From Mumia sp050632745 (lineage in GTDB: Bacteria > Actinomycetota > Actinomycetes > Propionibacteriales > Nocardioidaceae): a stretch of DNA of 64,000 nt. The notes beneath the pieces are model-generated. The model did not search any database and was not told the DNA's origin. It was given only the letters and a program-made list of their open reading frames with translations. Shown here piece after piece: positions 8,641 through 17,394 of this stretch (the stretch's first letter is position 1; each line of letters starts with the position of its first letter). Position numbers and translations under genes: made by a program. The DNA lies in NCBI RefSeq assembly GCF_050632745.1, contig NZ_JBODSD010000001.1:744001-808000 (forward strand), written 5' to 3'.

Positions 8641-9747
8641 GTGCGTACCCGCCTTGCACTCACGTCGGTGAGCGCTGTCGTCGTTGCCGCGATCGTGGCC
8701 GGCGTCCTCGCCTTCACCGTGCTCAACAAGACCGTCACCCTCAGCGTGGACGGCAAGGAGACCCAGGTCCGCACCTTCGGCGGCACCGTCGCCGACGTCC
8801 TGGACGCCGAGGGCATCGACCTCGGTGACCGCGACGTGGTCCTCCCCGCCGCCGACGCCAAGATCGAGGACGGCACCAAGGTCGCCGTGCGCTACGCGCG
8901 CAAGCTGGTGCTCACCGTCGACGGCAGCGCCAAGACCTACTGGACCACCGCGCTGCGCGTGGACGAGGCCCTCGACCAGCTCGGGATCCGCCCCCACGCC
9001 GCCGCGGAGCTCTCGACGAGCCGTTCGGCGACCGTCCCGCGCGCGGGACTCGCGCTGACCATCACCAGCCCGAACCAGATCCGGCTCGTCGCCGACGGCA
9101 GCCGTCGCGCAGTCTTCACCGCCGGCACGACGGTCAAGGACGCGCTGGCGGGCCTCGGGATCACGCTCGGCGCCCTCGACGAGGTCACGCCGCGGCTGTC
9201 GGCCAAGATCACCGACGGCATGCGCGTCCGCGTGGTCCGCGTCGCGAAGACCGTCCGCACCAAGACGGAGGCGGTCGAGTTCAAGACCAAGGTCCGCGAG
9301 GACGACGCGCTCGACGCCGGCGAGGTCAAGGTCGTGCGCAAGGGCAAGGACGGCACCGCGCAGGTGACGTACGAGATCGTCCGCGCCGACGGCAAGGTCC
9401 GCAGCCGCAAGGCGGTCAAGACCGTGGTCGTCACCCCGGCGCGGGCGCAGATCGAGCGCCACGGCACCAAGCCGTCGACGCCGTCGATCGACCCGGGCGA
9501 CGGCTCGGTCTGGGACCGTCTCGCGCAGTGCGAGTCCGGCGGCAACTGGAGCATCAACACCGGCAACGGCTACTACGGCGGTCTCCAGTTCAACCTCGGC
9601 ACGTGGCGCGCGTACGGCGGCCAGGGCTACCCGCACGAGAACTCGCGCGAGCAGCAGATCGCCGTCGCCACCAAGCTCCGCGACGCCAACGGCGGCAGCT
9701 ACGGCAGCTGGCCGCACTGCGCCGCGCAGCTGGGGCTCCCGACCTGA
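8641..9747 (+). CDS. rpfB: Resuscitation-promoting factor with DUF348 and G5 domains (RpfB type)
   Basis: 368 residues. An N-terminal signal anchor (about residues 5-28) is followed by three DUF348 repeats, the first around VTLSVDGKETQVRTF. A G5 domain lies near residues 200-280, and the C-terminal Rpf lysozyme-like domain carries WDRLAQCESGGNWSIN, whose Glu is the expected catalytic acid. It cleaves peptidoglycan at the cell surface and promotes exit from dormancy. The GTG at 8641 is chosen for its GAGGGA site 5 nt upstream; an earlier in-frame GTG at 8614 lacks one. The stop overlaps the proposed rsmA start. Confidence 0.95.
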   Translation: MRTRLALTSVSAVVVAAIVAGVLAFTVLNKTVTLSVDGKETQVRTFGGTVADVLDAEGIDLGDRDVVLPAADAKIEDGTKVAVRYARKLVLTVDGSAKTYWTTALRVDEALDQLGIRPHAAAELSTSRSATVPRAGLALTITSPNQIRLVADGSRRAVFTAGTTVKDALAGLGITLGALDEVTPRLSAKITDGMRVRVVRVAKTVRTKTEAVEFKTKVREDDALDAGEVKVVRKGKDGTAQVTYEIVRADGKVRSRKAVKTVVVTPARAQIERHGTKPSTPSIDPGDGSVWDRLAQCESGGNWSINTGNGYYGGLQFNLGTWRAYGGQGYPHENSREQQIAVATKLRDANGGSYGSWPHCAAQLGLPT

Positions 9748-10622
9748 GCGGCGACGTACGCCTCCTCGGTCCCGGCGACGTCCGTGCGCTCGCTGAGGAG
9801 CTCGACGTCGTCCCGACGAAGAAGCGTGGCCAGAACTTCGTCATCGACGCCAACACGGTGCGCCGCATCGTGCGCGCGGCTGAGGTGGGGCCGGACGACG
9901 TGGTGCTCGAGGTGGGTCCGGGGCTCGGGTCGCTGACCCTGGCCCTCCTCGACGAGGTGCGCCACGTCGTCGCCGTCGAGATCGACGAGCGGCTGGCGCA
10001 GGCGCTGCCGTCGACGATCGCGACCTTCGCACCGAGCCGCACCGGTGACGTCGACGTGCTGCACGCCGACGCCCTCCAGGTGCGGGACCTGCCGGGCCCG
10101 GCGCCGACAGCCCTCGTGGCCAACCTGCCCTACAACGTGTCCGTCCCCGTCCTGCTGCACCTGTTCGAGCAGGTCCCGACGATCGAGCGCGGGCTCGTCA
10201 TGGTCCAGGCCGAGGTCGCGGACCGGCTGACAGCGGGCCCCGGCTCGCGGACGTACGGCGTGCCGAGCGTCAAGGCGTCCTGGTACGCCGACGTGCGCCC
10301 TGCCGGTCGCGTGGGTCGCACCGTGTTCTGGCCGGCGCCCAACGTCGACTCCGGTCTCGTCGCGTGGACGCGCCGCGAGCCTCCCGCCGGCGCGGACCGG
10401 CGCCGCGTCTTCGCTGTCGTCGACGCCGCGTTCGCCCAGCGCCGCAAGACGCTGCGGGCGGCGCTGGCGGGGATCGCGGGCGGCGCCGACCGCGCCGAGG
10501 CGGCGCTCCACGCCGCCGGCATCTCCCCGCAGGAGCGGGGCGAGCAGCTCGACCTCGCGGCCTACGTCCGCATCGCGGTGGCCCTCGACGCGCAGCCCGA
10601 GGCGCCGGCAGCCGGACGGTAG
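9744..10622 (+). CDS. rsmA: 16S rRNA adenine(1518/1519)-N6 dimethyltransferase, probable CTG start
   Basis: About 292 residues. KsgA/RsmA is recognised by TKKRGQNFVIDANTVRRIV, the SAM motif EVGPGLGSLTLALL and the catalytic motif NLPYNVSVPVLL. It dimethylates two adenines in helix 45 of 16S rRNA. Around the start expected from the family (reading LLGPGDVRALAEEL) there is no ATG, GTG or TTG. The only near-start codon is CTG 9744, overlapping the rpfB stop as CTGA. Otherwise the start would have to lie well inside rpfB. The stop TAG (10620-10622) forms the first half of the ispE -10 box. Confidence 0.93.
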   Translation: MSGDVRLLGPGDVRALAEELDVVPTKKRGQNFVIDANTVRRIVRAAEVGPDDVVLEVGPGLGSLTLALLDEVRHVVAVEIDERLAQALPSTIATFAPSRTGDVDVLHADALQVRDLPGPAPTALVANLPYNVSVPVLLHLFEQVPTIERGLVMVQAEVADRLTAGPGSRTYGVPSVKASWYADVRPAGRVGRTVFWPAPNVDSGLVAWTRREPPAGADRRRVFAVVDAAFAQRRKTLRAALAGIAGGADRAEAALHAAGISPQERGEQLDLAAYVRIAVALDAQPEAPAAGR

Positions 10623-10625
10623 GTT
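10620..10625 (+). promoter_or_regulatory. Leaderless -10 box of ispE overlapping the rsmA stop
   Basis: TAGGTT with a 6-nt gap to GTG 10632. Its first three bases are the rsmA stop codon. Confidence 0.55.
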
Positions 10626-10631
10626 GATCCG

Positions 10632-11549
10632 GTGCGAACGACGACCGTCCGGGTTCCGGCGAAGATCAACCTGTGCCTCGGCGTGGGCCCGCGCCGCGAC
10701 GACGGCTACCACCCGCTCGCGACCGTCTACCAGGCCGTGGACCTGTGCGACGAGATCCGGGCCACGGAGGTCTCCGACGACGCGGTGACCGTGCGGGTGC
10801 AGTTCGCCGGCGACGGTCGGCGCGAGGAGGCGCCGGTGCCGACCGGGCCCGACAACCTGGCGGTCAAGGCGGCCTGCGCCCTCCGCGACGCCTTCGCGGT
10901 CGACGCCGGCGTGAGCCTCGCGATCCGCAAGGCGATCCCGGTGATGGGCGGCATGGCGGGAGGGTCGGCGGACGCGGCGGCGGCGCTCGTCGCGTGCGAC
11001 GCCCTCTGGGGCACCGGCGCGACCAGGAGCGAGCTCGAGGACATCGCGGCCACGCTCGGTTCCGACGTGCCGTTCCTCCTGCACGGGGGGACGGCGCTCG
11101 GCGGCGGCCGCGGCGAGGAGGTCAGCCCGGTGCTGGCGCGCGGGCGGTTCCACTGGGTTTTCGCGATCGCCGACCGCGGGCTCTCGACCGCCGAGGTCTA
11201 CGCCCGGTACGACGAGCTGCACGCCGACGTCCCACCGCCGGCGCCGGAGGTCCCGCAGGAGCTGCTCACGGCGCTGGCCGCCGGGGACGCGACCGCGCTC
11301 GGCGCCGCGCTGTCGAACGACCTTCAGAAGGCGTCGCTCGACCTGCGCCCTGAGCTGGGCCGCGTCCTCGAGGTCGCCCAGGAGGGCGACGCCCTCGGCG
11401 CGCTCGTGTCGGGATCGGGCCCCACGGTCATGCTGCTCGCGGAGGACACGGTGCACTCCGAGGAGCTCGCCCGCCTGCTGCTCGCGACCGGCGTCTGCGC
11501 CGACGCGGTGCACGCGAGCGGCCCGGAGCCAGGCGCGCGCCTGGTCTGA
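10632..11549 (+). CDS. ispE: 4-diphosphocytidyl-2-C-methyl-D-erythritol kinase
   Basis: 305 residues. A GHMP kinase phosphorylating CDP-methylerythritol in the MEP isoprenoid pathway. Visible motifs are VPAKINLCLGVGPRRDDGYH at the N-terminus, the ATP loop PVMGGMAGGSADAAAAL and the C-terminal GALVSGSGPTVMLL. GTG start with a leaderless promoter. It supplies isoprenoid precursors, including the polyprenyl carriers needed by the polysaccharide locus. Standard length and position after rsmA. Confidence 0.96.
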   Translation: MRTTTVRVPAKINLCLGVGPRRDDGYHPLATVYQAVDLCDEIRATEVSDDAVTVRVQFAGDGRREEAPVPTGPDNLAVKAACALRDAFAVDAGVSLAIRKAIPVMGGMAGGSADAAAALVACDALWGTGATRSELEDIAATLGSDVPFLLHGGTALGGGRGEEVSPVLARGRFHWVFAIADRGLSTAEVYARYDELHADVPPPAPEVPQELLTALAAGDATALGAALSNDLQKASLDLRPELGRVLEVAQEGDALGALVSGSGPTVMLLAEDTVHSEELARLLLATGVCADAVHASGPEPGARLV

Positions 11550-11560
11550 GCCCGACCGCG

Positions 11561-12001
11561 TCACGCGCCGGGGCGGCCCCGGTCCAGCGCGGCGACGAGC
11601 GACGTCATCACCGTGCGCCAGTGCGCCCGTTGGTGGGCACGCTCGCGGGCGCTCGTCAGCCGCTCCTGGTGGAAGCGGATCATCGACCGCCCCGGTCCGC
11701 TGTCGCTGACGACGACCTGCACGACGGTGTCGTGGTCCGCGTCGCGCGGACGCCACGTGAGCCGGACCCGGTCCTGCGGCCGGAAGCTGCGGATCTCGCC
11801 GGTCGTCCCCTCGCGGGTCTCGTACCGGGTGCCCCGCTCGGCGGCGAGCACGACGTCGTGGCCGAGCCACAGATCTGTCCCCGCGGGCGAGACGAGGAAG
11901 GCCCACACCTCGTGGGCGGGGTGGTCGACGGTCTTGGAGACGCCGATCTGCCACCCGGCGTCGCGGGTCAGGCCGACCGGCGTCCGCTCCTGCTGCGTCA
12001 C
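11561..12001 (-). CDS. SRPBCC/AHSA1-like domain protein
   Basis: 146 residues with the START/SRPBCC pattern: VSKTVDHPAHEVWAFLVSP at the N-terminus, the middle strand GEIRSFRPQDRVRLTWRP and the long C-terminal helix with HWRTVMTSLVAALD. Such proteins bind hydrophobic ligands or resemble Aha1; the ligand is unknown. GTG start overlapping the ridA stop by 4 nt, so the two form a two-gene operon read toward ispE. Confidence 0.75.
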   Translation of the reverse strand: MTQQERTPVGLTRDAGWQIGVSKTVDHPAHEVWAFLVSPAGTDLWLGHDVVLAAERGTRYETREGTTGEIRSFRPQDRVRLTWRPRDADHDTVVQVVVSDSGPGRSMIRFHQERLTSARERAHQRAHWRTVMTSLVAALDRGRPGA

Positions 12002-12402
12002 CGGACCACCGCGGCGGTCACGGTCACCTCGACGAGGGCGCCCGGAACGCCCAGCCCGGACACCCGCGCGAAGGTCACCAGCGGGGGCGGTCCGTCGGTC
12101 ACCAGCCGCGAGGCGACGACGGCGTACGCGGCCTGCAGGTCGGCTCCGTCGACCATGAGGACGGACCAGGCGATCGTGTCGGAGAGGCCGGCACCTGCTG
12201 CGGCGAGGGCCGTCTCGACGTTGTCGAGGGTCTGCGACACCTGCGCCGCGACGTCGTCCCCGCCGATGACCGTGCCGGTCGGGTCGACCGCGTTCTGACC
12301 GCCGACGTGGATCGTCGTCGCCGACGGCGGCACGACGGCGACGTGGCTGAAGGCGGGGCTCTGGACCAGGCCCTCCGGGCTGAGCAGTGCGATCTCGTTC
12401 AT
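11998..12402 (-). CDS. RidA/YjgF family enamine/imine deaminase-like protein
   Basis: 134 residues from ATG 12402. RidA fold: HVGGQNAVDPTGTVIGGDD, QVSQTLDNVETALAAAG and a C-terminal strand VPGALVEVTVTAAV. The Arg that binds the substrate carboxylate in canonical RidA (usually in a G-x-R-P segment near the C-terminus) is not obvious, so the activity may be divergent. The start is set by a TAGCGT box 7 nt upstream; a GTG at 12411 lies inside that promoter. It is divergent from the WYL regulator, which may control it. Confidence 0.8.
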   Translation of the reverse strand: MNEIALLSPEGLVQSPAFSHVAVVPPSATTIHVGGQNAVDPTGTVIGGDDVAAQVSQTLDNVETALAAAGAGLSDTIAWSVLMVDGADLQAAYAVVASRLVTDGPPPLVTFARVSGLGVPGALVEVTVTAAVVR

Positions 12403-12409
12403 GTCGGCC

Positions 12410-12415
12410 ACGCTA
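12410..12415 (-). promoter_or_regulatory. Leaderless -10 box of the ridA-like gene
   Basis: TAGCGT on the minus strand, 7 nt before ATG 12402. It is only 6 bp from the opposing -10 box of the WYL regulator, so the two promoters are back to back. Confidence 0.5.
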
Positions 12416-12421
12416 GCGGCG

Positions 12422-12427
12422 TACCCT
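12422..12427 (+). promoter_or_regulatory. Leaderless -10 box of the WYL regulator
   Basis: TACCCT, 8 nt before ATG 12436, embedded in the inverted repeat at 12423-12445. Confidence 0.5.
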
Positions 12428-12445
12428 GTCAGATCATGTCAGGGT
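12423..12445. promoter_or_regulatory. Palindromic candidate operator over the WYL regulator start
   Basis: ACCCTG at 12423-12428 and CAGGGT at 12440-12445 form perfect arms around an 11-bp centre. TGTCAG is also repeated directly 10 bp apart, at 12427 and 12437. The element covers the -10 box and start codon, where autorepression would act, and could also influence the divergent ridA promoter. Confidence 0.4.
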
Positions 12446-13422
12446 TCAGCGACGACCTCGTCGACCCCCGGGCGCTGACCCCGACCGGTCGGCGCCTCGA
12501 GGTGCTCGCGGTCCTGCAGGCGCAGCCGGGCATCTCCGCGGCGCGCCTCGCGGAGCGCCTCGGCGTCACCGAGCGGACGGCGCGGCGCGACGTCGCCCAC
12601 CTGCGCGATCTCGGCTACCGGGTGGACGCCGAGGCCGGTCGCTACGGCGGCTACACGCTCGCGGCAGGACGCGCCGTCCCTCCGCTCCTGCTGGACGCCG
12701 ACGAGGTCCTCGCGGTCGGCGTCGCACTCCGGTCCGCGGTCGCCGTCGACGGCACCAGCACGGCCGCGGTCACGGCGCTGGCCAAGCTCACCGAGTCGGT
12801 CCCGAGCCGGCTCCGCTCCCGGCTGGACGCCCTCGCACACACCGAGTCCGCTCCTGTCCCGTGGGACCGGACGGTCGACCCCGCCGTCCTGATGACGCTC
12901 GCCCACGCCTGCCGCAACGTCGAGACGGTCCGTGTACGGCACCGCCGCGCGCCCTCGGCCGAAGCGCGCCCGCGCGACCTGCAGCCGTATCGCGTCGTCC
13001 AGGTGGCCGCGCGGTGGTACCTCGTCGCGTACGACCCCGCGGTGCCCGCATGGCGCACGTACGCGCTCGACCGGATCGACGAGGTCAGCTCCCTCGGGCG
13101 ACGGTCGGCGCCGCCCGACCCTCCGGACGACGCCGTCGCCTTCGTCACCGAGACGCTCGCGCAGCGCTTCGGCGGCCACCGGGTCCGGGTCCGGATGCTC
13201 ACCTCCGCCGACCTGGTCCGCCGTCTGGTCCCGCCGACGGTCGGCTCGGTCGAGGCCGACGGCGAGGACTGCGTCGTGACGCTCCGCACCGAGGACCTCG
13301 ACTGGGCAGCGCGCTGGCTCGTCGCGCGAAACGTCGACTTCGACGTGATCGAGCCCCTCGCGCTGGTCGACCGGATCCGCGCCCTGGGGGAGTGGCTGGT
13401 GGCGCGCTACCCCGCAGGGTGA
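12436..13422 (+). CDS. WYL-domain transcriptional regulator (YafY/DeoR type)
   Basis: 328 residues. An N-terminal HTH_11 domain (LTPTGRRLEVLAVLQAQPG, then RLAERLGVTERTARRDVAHL) precedes a central WYL domain with RHRRAPSAEARPRDLQPYRVV and RWYLVAYDP, and a WCX C-terminal extension. WYL domains sense small ligands, often nucleic-acid-derived. The ATG at 12436 fits the leaderless promoter. Likely targets are itself and the divergent ridA/SRPBCC operon. Confidence 0.9.
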   Translation: MSGFSDDLVDPRALTPTGRRLEVLAVLQAQPGISAARLAERLGVTERTARRDVAHLRDLGYRVDAEAGRYGGYTLAAGRAVPPLLLDADEVLAVGVALRSAVAVDGTSTAAVTALAKLTESVPSRLRSRLDALAHTESAPVPWDRTVDPAVLMTLAHACRNVETVRVRHRRAPSAEARPRDLQPYRVVQVAARWYLVAYDPAVPAWRTYALDRIDEVSSLGRRSAPPDPPDDAVAFVTETLAQRFGGHRVRVRMLTSADLVRRLVPPTVGSVEADGEDCVVTLRTEDLDWAARWLVARNVDFDVIEPLALVDRIRALGEWLVARYPAG

Positions 13423-13453
13423 CGCCGACGGGCCTTGCGTGGGGGCAGCCTCG

Positions 13454-13459
13454 TACGCT
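13454..13459 (+). promoter_or_regulatory. Leaderless -10 box of the ABC-F gene
   Basis: TACGCT, 7 nt before GTG 13467; this decides the start of the ABC-F protein. Confidence 0.5.
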
Positions 13460-13466
13460 TGCTCAG

Positions 13467-15245
13467 GTGACGCCGCCGCCGAATCTCGTGAACCTCGACG
13501 GGGTCGACAAGTCCCACGGCACCCGGACGCTGCTGGACTCGGTCAGCCTCGGGATCTCCGCCTCCGACCGGATCGGGATCGTCGGCCGCAACGGCGGTGG
13601 CAAGACGACCCTGCTGCGGGTCCTCTCCCGCATCGAGCCCGCCGACGCCGGGCGCGTGACGCACGCACGCGGGCTGGAGGTCGGCTACCTCAACCAGCGC
13701 GACGAGCTCCACGAGGCGCACACCCTGCGCGAGGCTGTGCTGGGAGGCAAGGCCGACCACGAGTGGGCGGCCGACTCCACGACCCGCGAGATCGTCACCG
13801 TCCTGCTCGCCGGCATCCCGCTCGACCGCATCGTCGAGGGCATGTCAGGCGGGGAGCGCAGGCGCGCCTCGCTCGCCCGCCTGCTGCTCGGCCAGCACGA
13901 CCTCCTCGTGCTCGACGAGCCGACCAACCACCTCGACATCGACGCCATCGCGTGGCTCGCCCGCCACCTGCGCCTGCGCGAGTGCGCGCTCGTCGTCGTC
14001 ACCCACGACCGGTGGTTCCTCGACGAGGTCGCGACCCGGACGTGGGAGGTCCACGACGGGGTCGTCGACCAGTACGACGGCGGCTACGCGGCGTACGTGC
14101 TCGCGCGGGCCGAGCGCGACCGGCAGGCCGCGGCGACCGAGAGCCGGCGCCGCAACCTCGTCCGCAAGGAGCTCGCGTGGCTGCGGCGGGGGGCACCCGC
14201 ACGCACCTCGAAGCCGAAGTTCCGGATCGAGGCCGCCAACACGCTGATCGCCGACGAGCCGCCGCCGCGCGACCGGCTCGAGCTCGAGCGGTTCGCCACC
14301 CAGCGTCTGGGCAAGGACGTCATCGACCTCGAGGACGTCTCGCTGGTCCGCGGCGACGCGTTGATCCTCGACCGTGCGACGTGGCGGCTCGGCCCTGGCG
14401 ACCGCGTCGGACTGGTCGGCCCGAACGGCACCGGCAAGACCTCGATCATGCGGCTGCTCACCGGGGCGGTCACCCCGGACTCAGGGCGGGTGAAGCGCGG
14501 CAAGACGGTGGCGGTCGCGTACCTCTCCCAGGCGCTCGACGAGATGGACCCGACCCAGCGCGTCCTCGACGCCGTCAAGGGTCCGGAGCTGCAGTCGAGC
14601 ACCTTGCTCGAGGGCTTCGGGTTCACCGGTGACCTCCTGACGGCACGGATCGGCGACCTGTCCGGCGGCGAGCGTCGTCGTCTGCAGGTGATGCGGATCC
14701 TGCAGGCCGAGCCCAACGTCCTGCTCCTCGACGAGCCGACCAACGACCTCGACATCGACACGCTCACCGTGATCGAGGACTACCTCGACCGGTGGCCGGG
14801 CACGCTCGTGGTCGTCTCCCACGACCGCTACTTCCTCGAGCGCGTCACGGACACCGTGTACGAGCTGCCGGGCGACGGGTCGATCCGGATGCTGGTGGGC
14901 GGCGTGGACGACTACCGTCCGCGCGAGCCAGGGGCCCGTCGTACGCCGGGCGCCGAGGCGGCGACCACGGTGGCCGCGGCGACGGCCCCTGCCGGCGCGG
15001 GGAGCGCCACGGCCACGGCCGCGTTGTCGGGTGCCGAGGAGCGGGCGGCGCAGAAGGAGATGGCGCGCATCGACCGCAGGCTGGCCAGGCTCGCCGAGCA
15101 GGCCGCGGCGGTGGAGGCCGAGATGGCGGCTCACCCGACCGACGTCGGGATGCTCTCCGACCTGCAGACCCGGCTGGCCTCGATCTCGAGCGAACGCGAC
15201 GAGCTCGAGGCGATCTGGCTGGATCTTGCCGAGGTGCTAGGTTGA
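13467..15245 (+). CDS. ABC-F family ATPase (Uup/EttA-like ribosome-associated factor)
   Basis: 592 residues with two nucleotide-binding domains and no membrane domain. Walker A loops are GRNGGGKTTLLRVL and GPNGTGKTSIMRLL. Signatures are MSGGERRRASLARLLL and LSGGERRRLQVMRIL, with Walker B DEPTNHLDIDAI and DEPTNDLDIDTL. The interdomain P-site linker (QAAATESRRRNLVRKELAWL) and a C-terminal coiled coil (about 535-590) place it in the Uup-like branch, acting on ribosomes. Antibiotic-protection ABC-Fs look similar, but a housekeeping role is more likely. Confidence 0.9.
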   Translation: MTPPPNLVNLDGVDKSHGTRTLLDSVSLGISASDRIGIVGRNGGGKTTLLRVLSRIEPADAGRVTHARGLEVGYLNQRDELHEAHTLREAVLGGKADHEWAADSTTREIVTVLLAGIPLDRIVEGMSGGERRRASLARLLLGQHDLLVLDEPTNHLDIDAIAWLARHLRLRECALVVVTHDRWFLDEVATRTWEVHDGVVDQYDGGYAAYVLARAERDRQAAATESRRRNLVRKELAWLRRGAPARTSKPKFRIEAANTLIADEPPPRDRLELERFATQRLGKDVIDLEDVSLVRGDALILDRATWRLGPGDRVGLVGPNGTGKTSIMRLLTGAVTPDSGRVKRGKTVAVAYLSQALDEMDPTQRVLDAVKGPELQSSTLLEGFGFTGDLLTARIGDLSGGERRRLQVMRILQAEPNVLLLDEPTNDLDIDTLTVIEDYLDRWPGTLVVVSHDRYFLERVTDTVYELPGDGSIRMLVGGVDDYRPREPGARRTPGAEAATTVAAATAPAGAGSATATAALSGAEERAAQKEMARIDRRLARLAEQAAAVEAEMAAHPTDVGMLSDLQTRLASISSERDELEAIWLDLAEVLG

Positions 15246-15255
15246 GGTCTGTCGA

Positions 15256-15274
15256 TAGATAGATTTTCTACCTA
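15256..15274. promoter_or_regulatory. Imperfect palindrome upstream of the MMPL exporter
   Basis: TAGATAGA and TCTACCTA are 8-base arms with one mismatch around TTT, a few bases before the MMPL ribosome-binding site. The local AT-richness is striking. It is a candidate site for the nearby MarR protein, but its sequence does not match the MarR gene's own palindrome. Confidence 0.3.
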
Positions 15275-15285
15275 ATGGAGTGAGA

Positions 15286-17385
15286 GTGGCTCGGTCCGAC
15301 TCTGCCCACCGTTCCCCTGGCCGACTCCGGTGGATCGTGCCGATCGCCCTGGTCCTCGTCTGGCTCGTCCTCGGCGGCCTCGCCGGCCCGTTCGCCGGCA
15401 AGCTCTCCGAGGTCTCGGAGAACGACAACGCGGCGTTCCTCCCCGAGAGCGCCGAGTCGACCGAGGTCGCCAAGATCCAGGAGGCGTTCAGCCCCGAGAC
15501 GGTGGCGGTGGTGATCGTCTGGGAGTCGGACGGCCCGATCTCCGCCGAGGGCCGTGCGGCGGTCGCCGACCAGCTCGACGCGGTCGCCCAGGTCGACGGC
15601 ATCGAAGGCCCGGCCAGCCCACCGGTCCCGTCCGAGGACGGCGACGCGCTCGTGGGGTACGTGCAGGTCGCGGCGTCGTACGAGGGTGAGATCGAGACGG
15701 TCGTCGACGACGTGCGCGCATCGGTCGAGGAGGTCGACGGCGCCACGCCGTACGTGACCGGCCCTGGCGGGTTCGCCGCCGACATCGGCTCGGCGTTCGG
15801 CGGGATCGACGGCCTGCTGCTCGGGGTCGCCCTCGTCGTGGTCCTGGTGATCCTGCTGATCGTCTACCGCAGTCCGCTGCTCCCGTTCGCGGTGCTGCTC
15901 ACCTCCGTGCTGGGGCTCGGGCTGGCCGCGTTCGTCGTCTACCGGCTGGCCGACGCCGGCGTCCTCGACCTCAACGGCCAGAGCCAGGGGATCATGTCGA
16001 TCCTGGTCGTCGGCGCGGCGACGGACTACGCCCTGCTCCTGGTCGCGCGCTACCGCGAGGAGCTGCGCGTCCACGAGGACCGCTTCACGGCCATGCGGGT
16101 CGCGTGGCGCCGCGCGCTGCGGCCGGTGCTCGCCTCCGGCAGCACGGTGATCCTGGGGCTGCTGTGCCTCCTCCTGTCCGACCTCACCTCCAACCGCAGC
16201 CTCGGCCCCGTCGCGGCGCTCGGCATCGCGGCGGCGATGCTGTCCGCGCTGACCTTCCTGCCGGCGGCGCTCGTGCTGCTGGGGCGGGTGGCGTTCTGGC
16301 CGTTCCGTCCGCACGTGGGCACCGCCAAGCCGGAGGAGTCGGGCGTCTGGGGCAAGGTCGCCGCGCTGGTCAAGCGCCGGCCACGGCGCCTCTGGGTGGG
16401 GGCCACGCTCGGGCTCGCCGTCGCCGCGGCCTTCGCGCCGACCTTCCAGGCCTCGGGCGTCTCGCAGAGCGACCTGTTCCTTGGCGAGGTCGAGGCGGTC
16501 CAGGGTCAGGAGGCGCTCGTCCGGCACTTCCCGGGAGGCTCGGGCTCCCCGGCCGTCGTGGTGGCTCCCGAGGACGACCTCGACGAGGTCGTCCGTGTCG
16601 TGCAGGGCACCGACGGCGTCGCCTCCGCGGCGCCGACGACCGACGACGCGACCGGGTCGTCCCCCACCGGCGACGCACCCCCGAAGGTGGTCGACGGCCG
16701 CGTGGTCGTCGAGGTCACGCTCGAGGACGCGGCGGACAGCCACGCGGCGGAGGAGACGGTGCGGACCCTGCGCTCGGAGCTGCACGACCTCGGCGACCAG
16801 GTCCTCGTGGGCGGGTCCACGGCGCAGCAGGTGGACGGCAACGACGTCGCGGAGCGTGACCGTACGGTGATCATCCCGGTCGTGCTCGTCGTGATCCTGC
16901 TGATCCTCGTCGTGCTGCTGCGGTCGGTCCTCGCGCCGGTGCTGCTGGTCGCGACCACCGTGCTCAGCTTCTTCTCGACGCTGGGCGTGGCGGCGCTGGT
17001 GTTCGACCACGTCTTCGGGTGGCCGGGCGCGGACCCGTCGGTCCCGCTGTACGCGTTCGTCTTCCTCGTGGCGCTGGGGATCGACTACAACATCTTCTTG
17101 ATGACGCGCGTGCGGGAGGAGTCCATGCGACGCGGCACCCGGGAGGGGATCCTGCACGGGCTGGTCGTGACCGGGGGCGTGATCACGTCGGCCGGTGTCG
17201 TGCTCGCGGCGACGTTCTCGGCGCTCGCGGTGATCCCGATCCTCTTCCTCGCCCAGATCGCGTTCCTGGTCGCGTTCGGCGTGCTCCTCGACACGCTCCT
17301 CGTCCGGTCGCTGCTCGTGCCGGCCCTGTCGTACGACATCGGGTCGCGGATCTGGTGGCCGAGCGGGCTCCAGCGTCGGCGCTGA
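15286..17385 (+). CDS. MMPL/RND-family membrane transporter
   Basis: 699 residues with the duplicated RND layout: a first TM segment (IALVLVWLVLGGLA), a periplasmic domain, a TM bundle containing GAATDYALLLVARYREEL, a second periplasmic domain and a second bundle with GIDYNIFLMTRVREE. The Asp-Tyr pairs in the central helices are the proton-relay residues of MMPL proteins, which export lipids or drugs by proton antiport. Start GTG 15286 has GGAG 5 nt upstream; an in-frame GTG lies at 15280. The convergent MarR gene 10 bp away suggests inducible control. Confidence 0.9.
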   Translation: MARSDSAHRSPGRLRWIVPIALVLVWLVLGGLAGPFAGKLSEVSENDNAAFLPESAESTEVAKIQEAFSPETVAVVIVWESDGPISAEGRAAVADQLDAVAQVDGIEGPASPPVPSEDGDALVGYVQVAASYEGEIETVVDDVRASVEEVDGATPYVTGPGGFAADIGSAFGGIDGLLLGVALVVVLVILLIVYRSPLLPFAVLLTSVLGLGLAAFVVYRLADAGVLDLNGQSQGIMSILVVGAATDYALLLVARYREELRVHEDRFTAMRVAWRRALRPVLASGSTVILGLLCLLLSDLTSNRSLGPVAALGIAAAMLSALTFLPAALVLLGRVAFWPFRPHVGTAKPEESGVWGKVAALVKRRPRRLWVGATLGLAVAAAFAPTFQASGVSQSDLFLGEVEAVQGQEALVRHFPGGSGSPAVVVAPEDDLDEVVRVVQGTDGVASAAPTTDDATGSSPTGDAPPKVVDGRVVVEVTLEDAADSHAAEETVRTLRSELHDLGDQVLVGGSTAQQVDGNDVAERDRTVIIPVVLVVILLILVVLLRSVLAPVLLVATTVLSFFSTLGVAALVFDHVFGWPGADPSVPLYAFVFLVALGIDYNIFLMTRVREESMRRGTREGILHGLVVTGGVITSAGVVLAATFSALAVIPILFLAQIAFLVAFGVLLDTLLVRSLLVPALSYDIGSRIWWPSGLQRRR

Positions 17386-17394
17386 CCCGACCGG

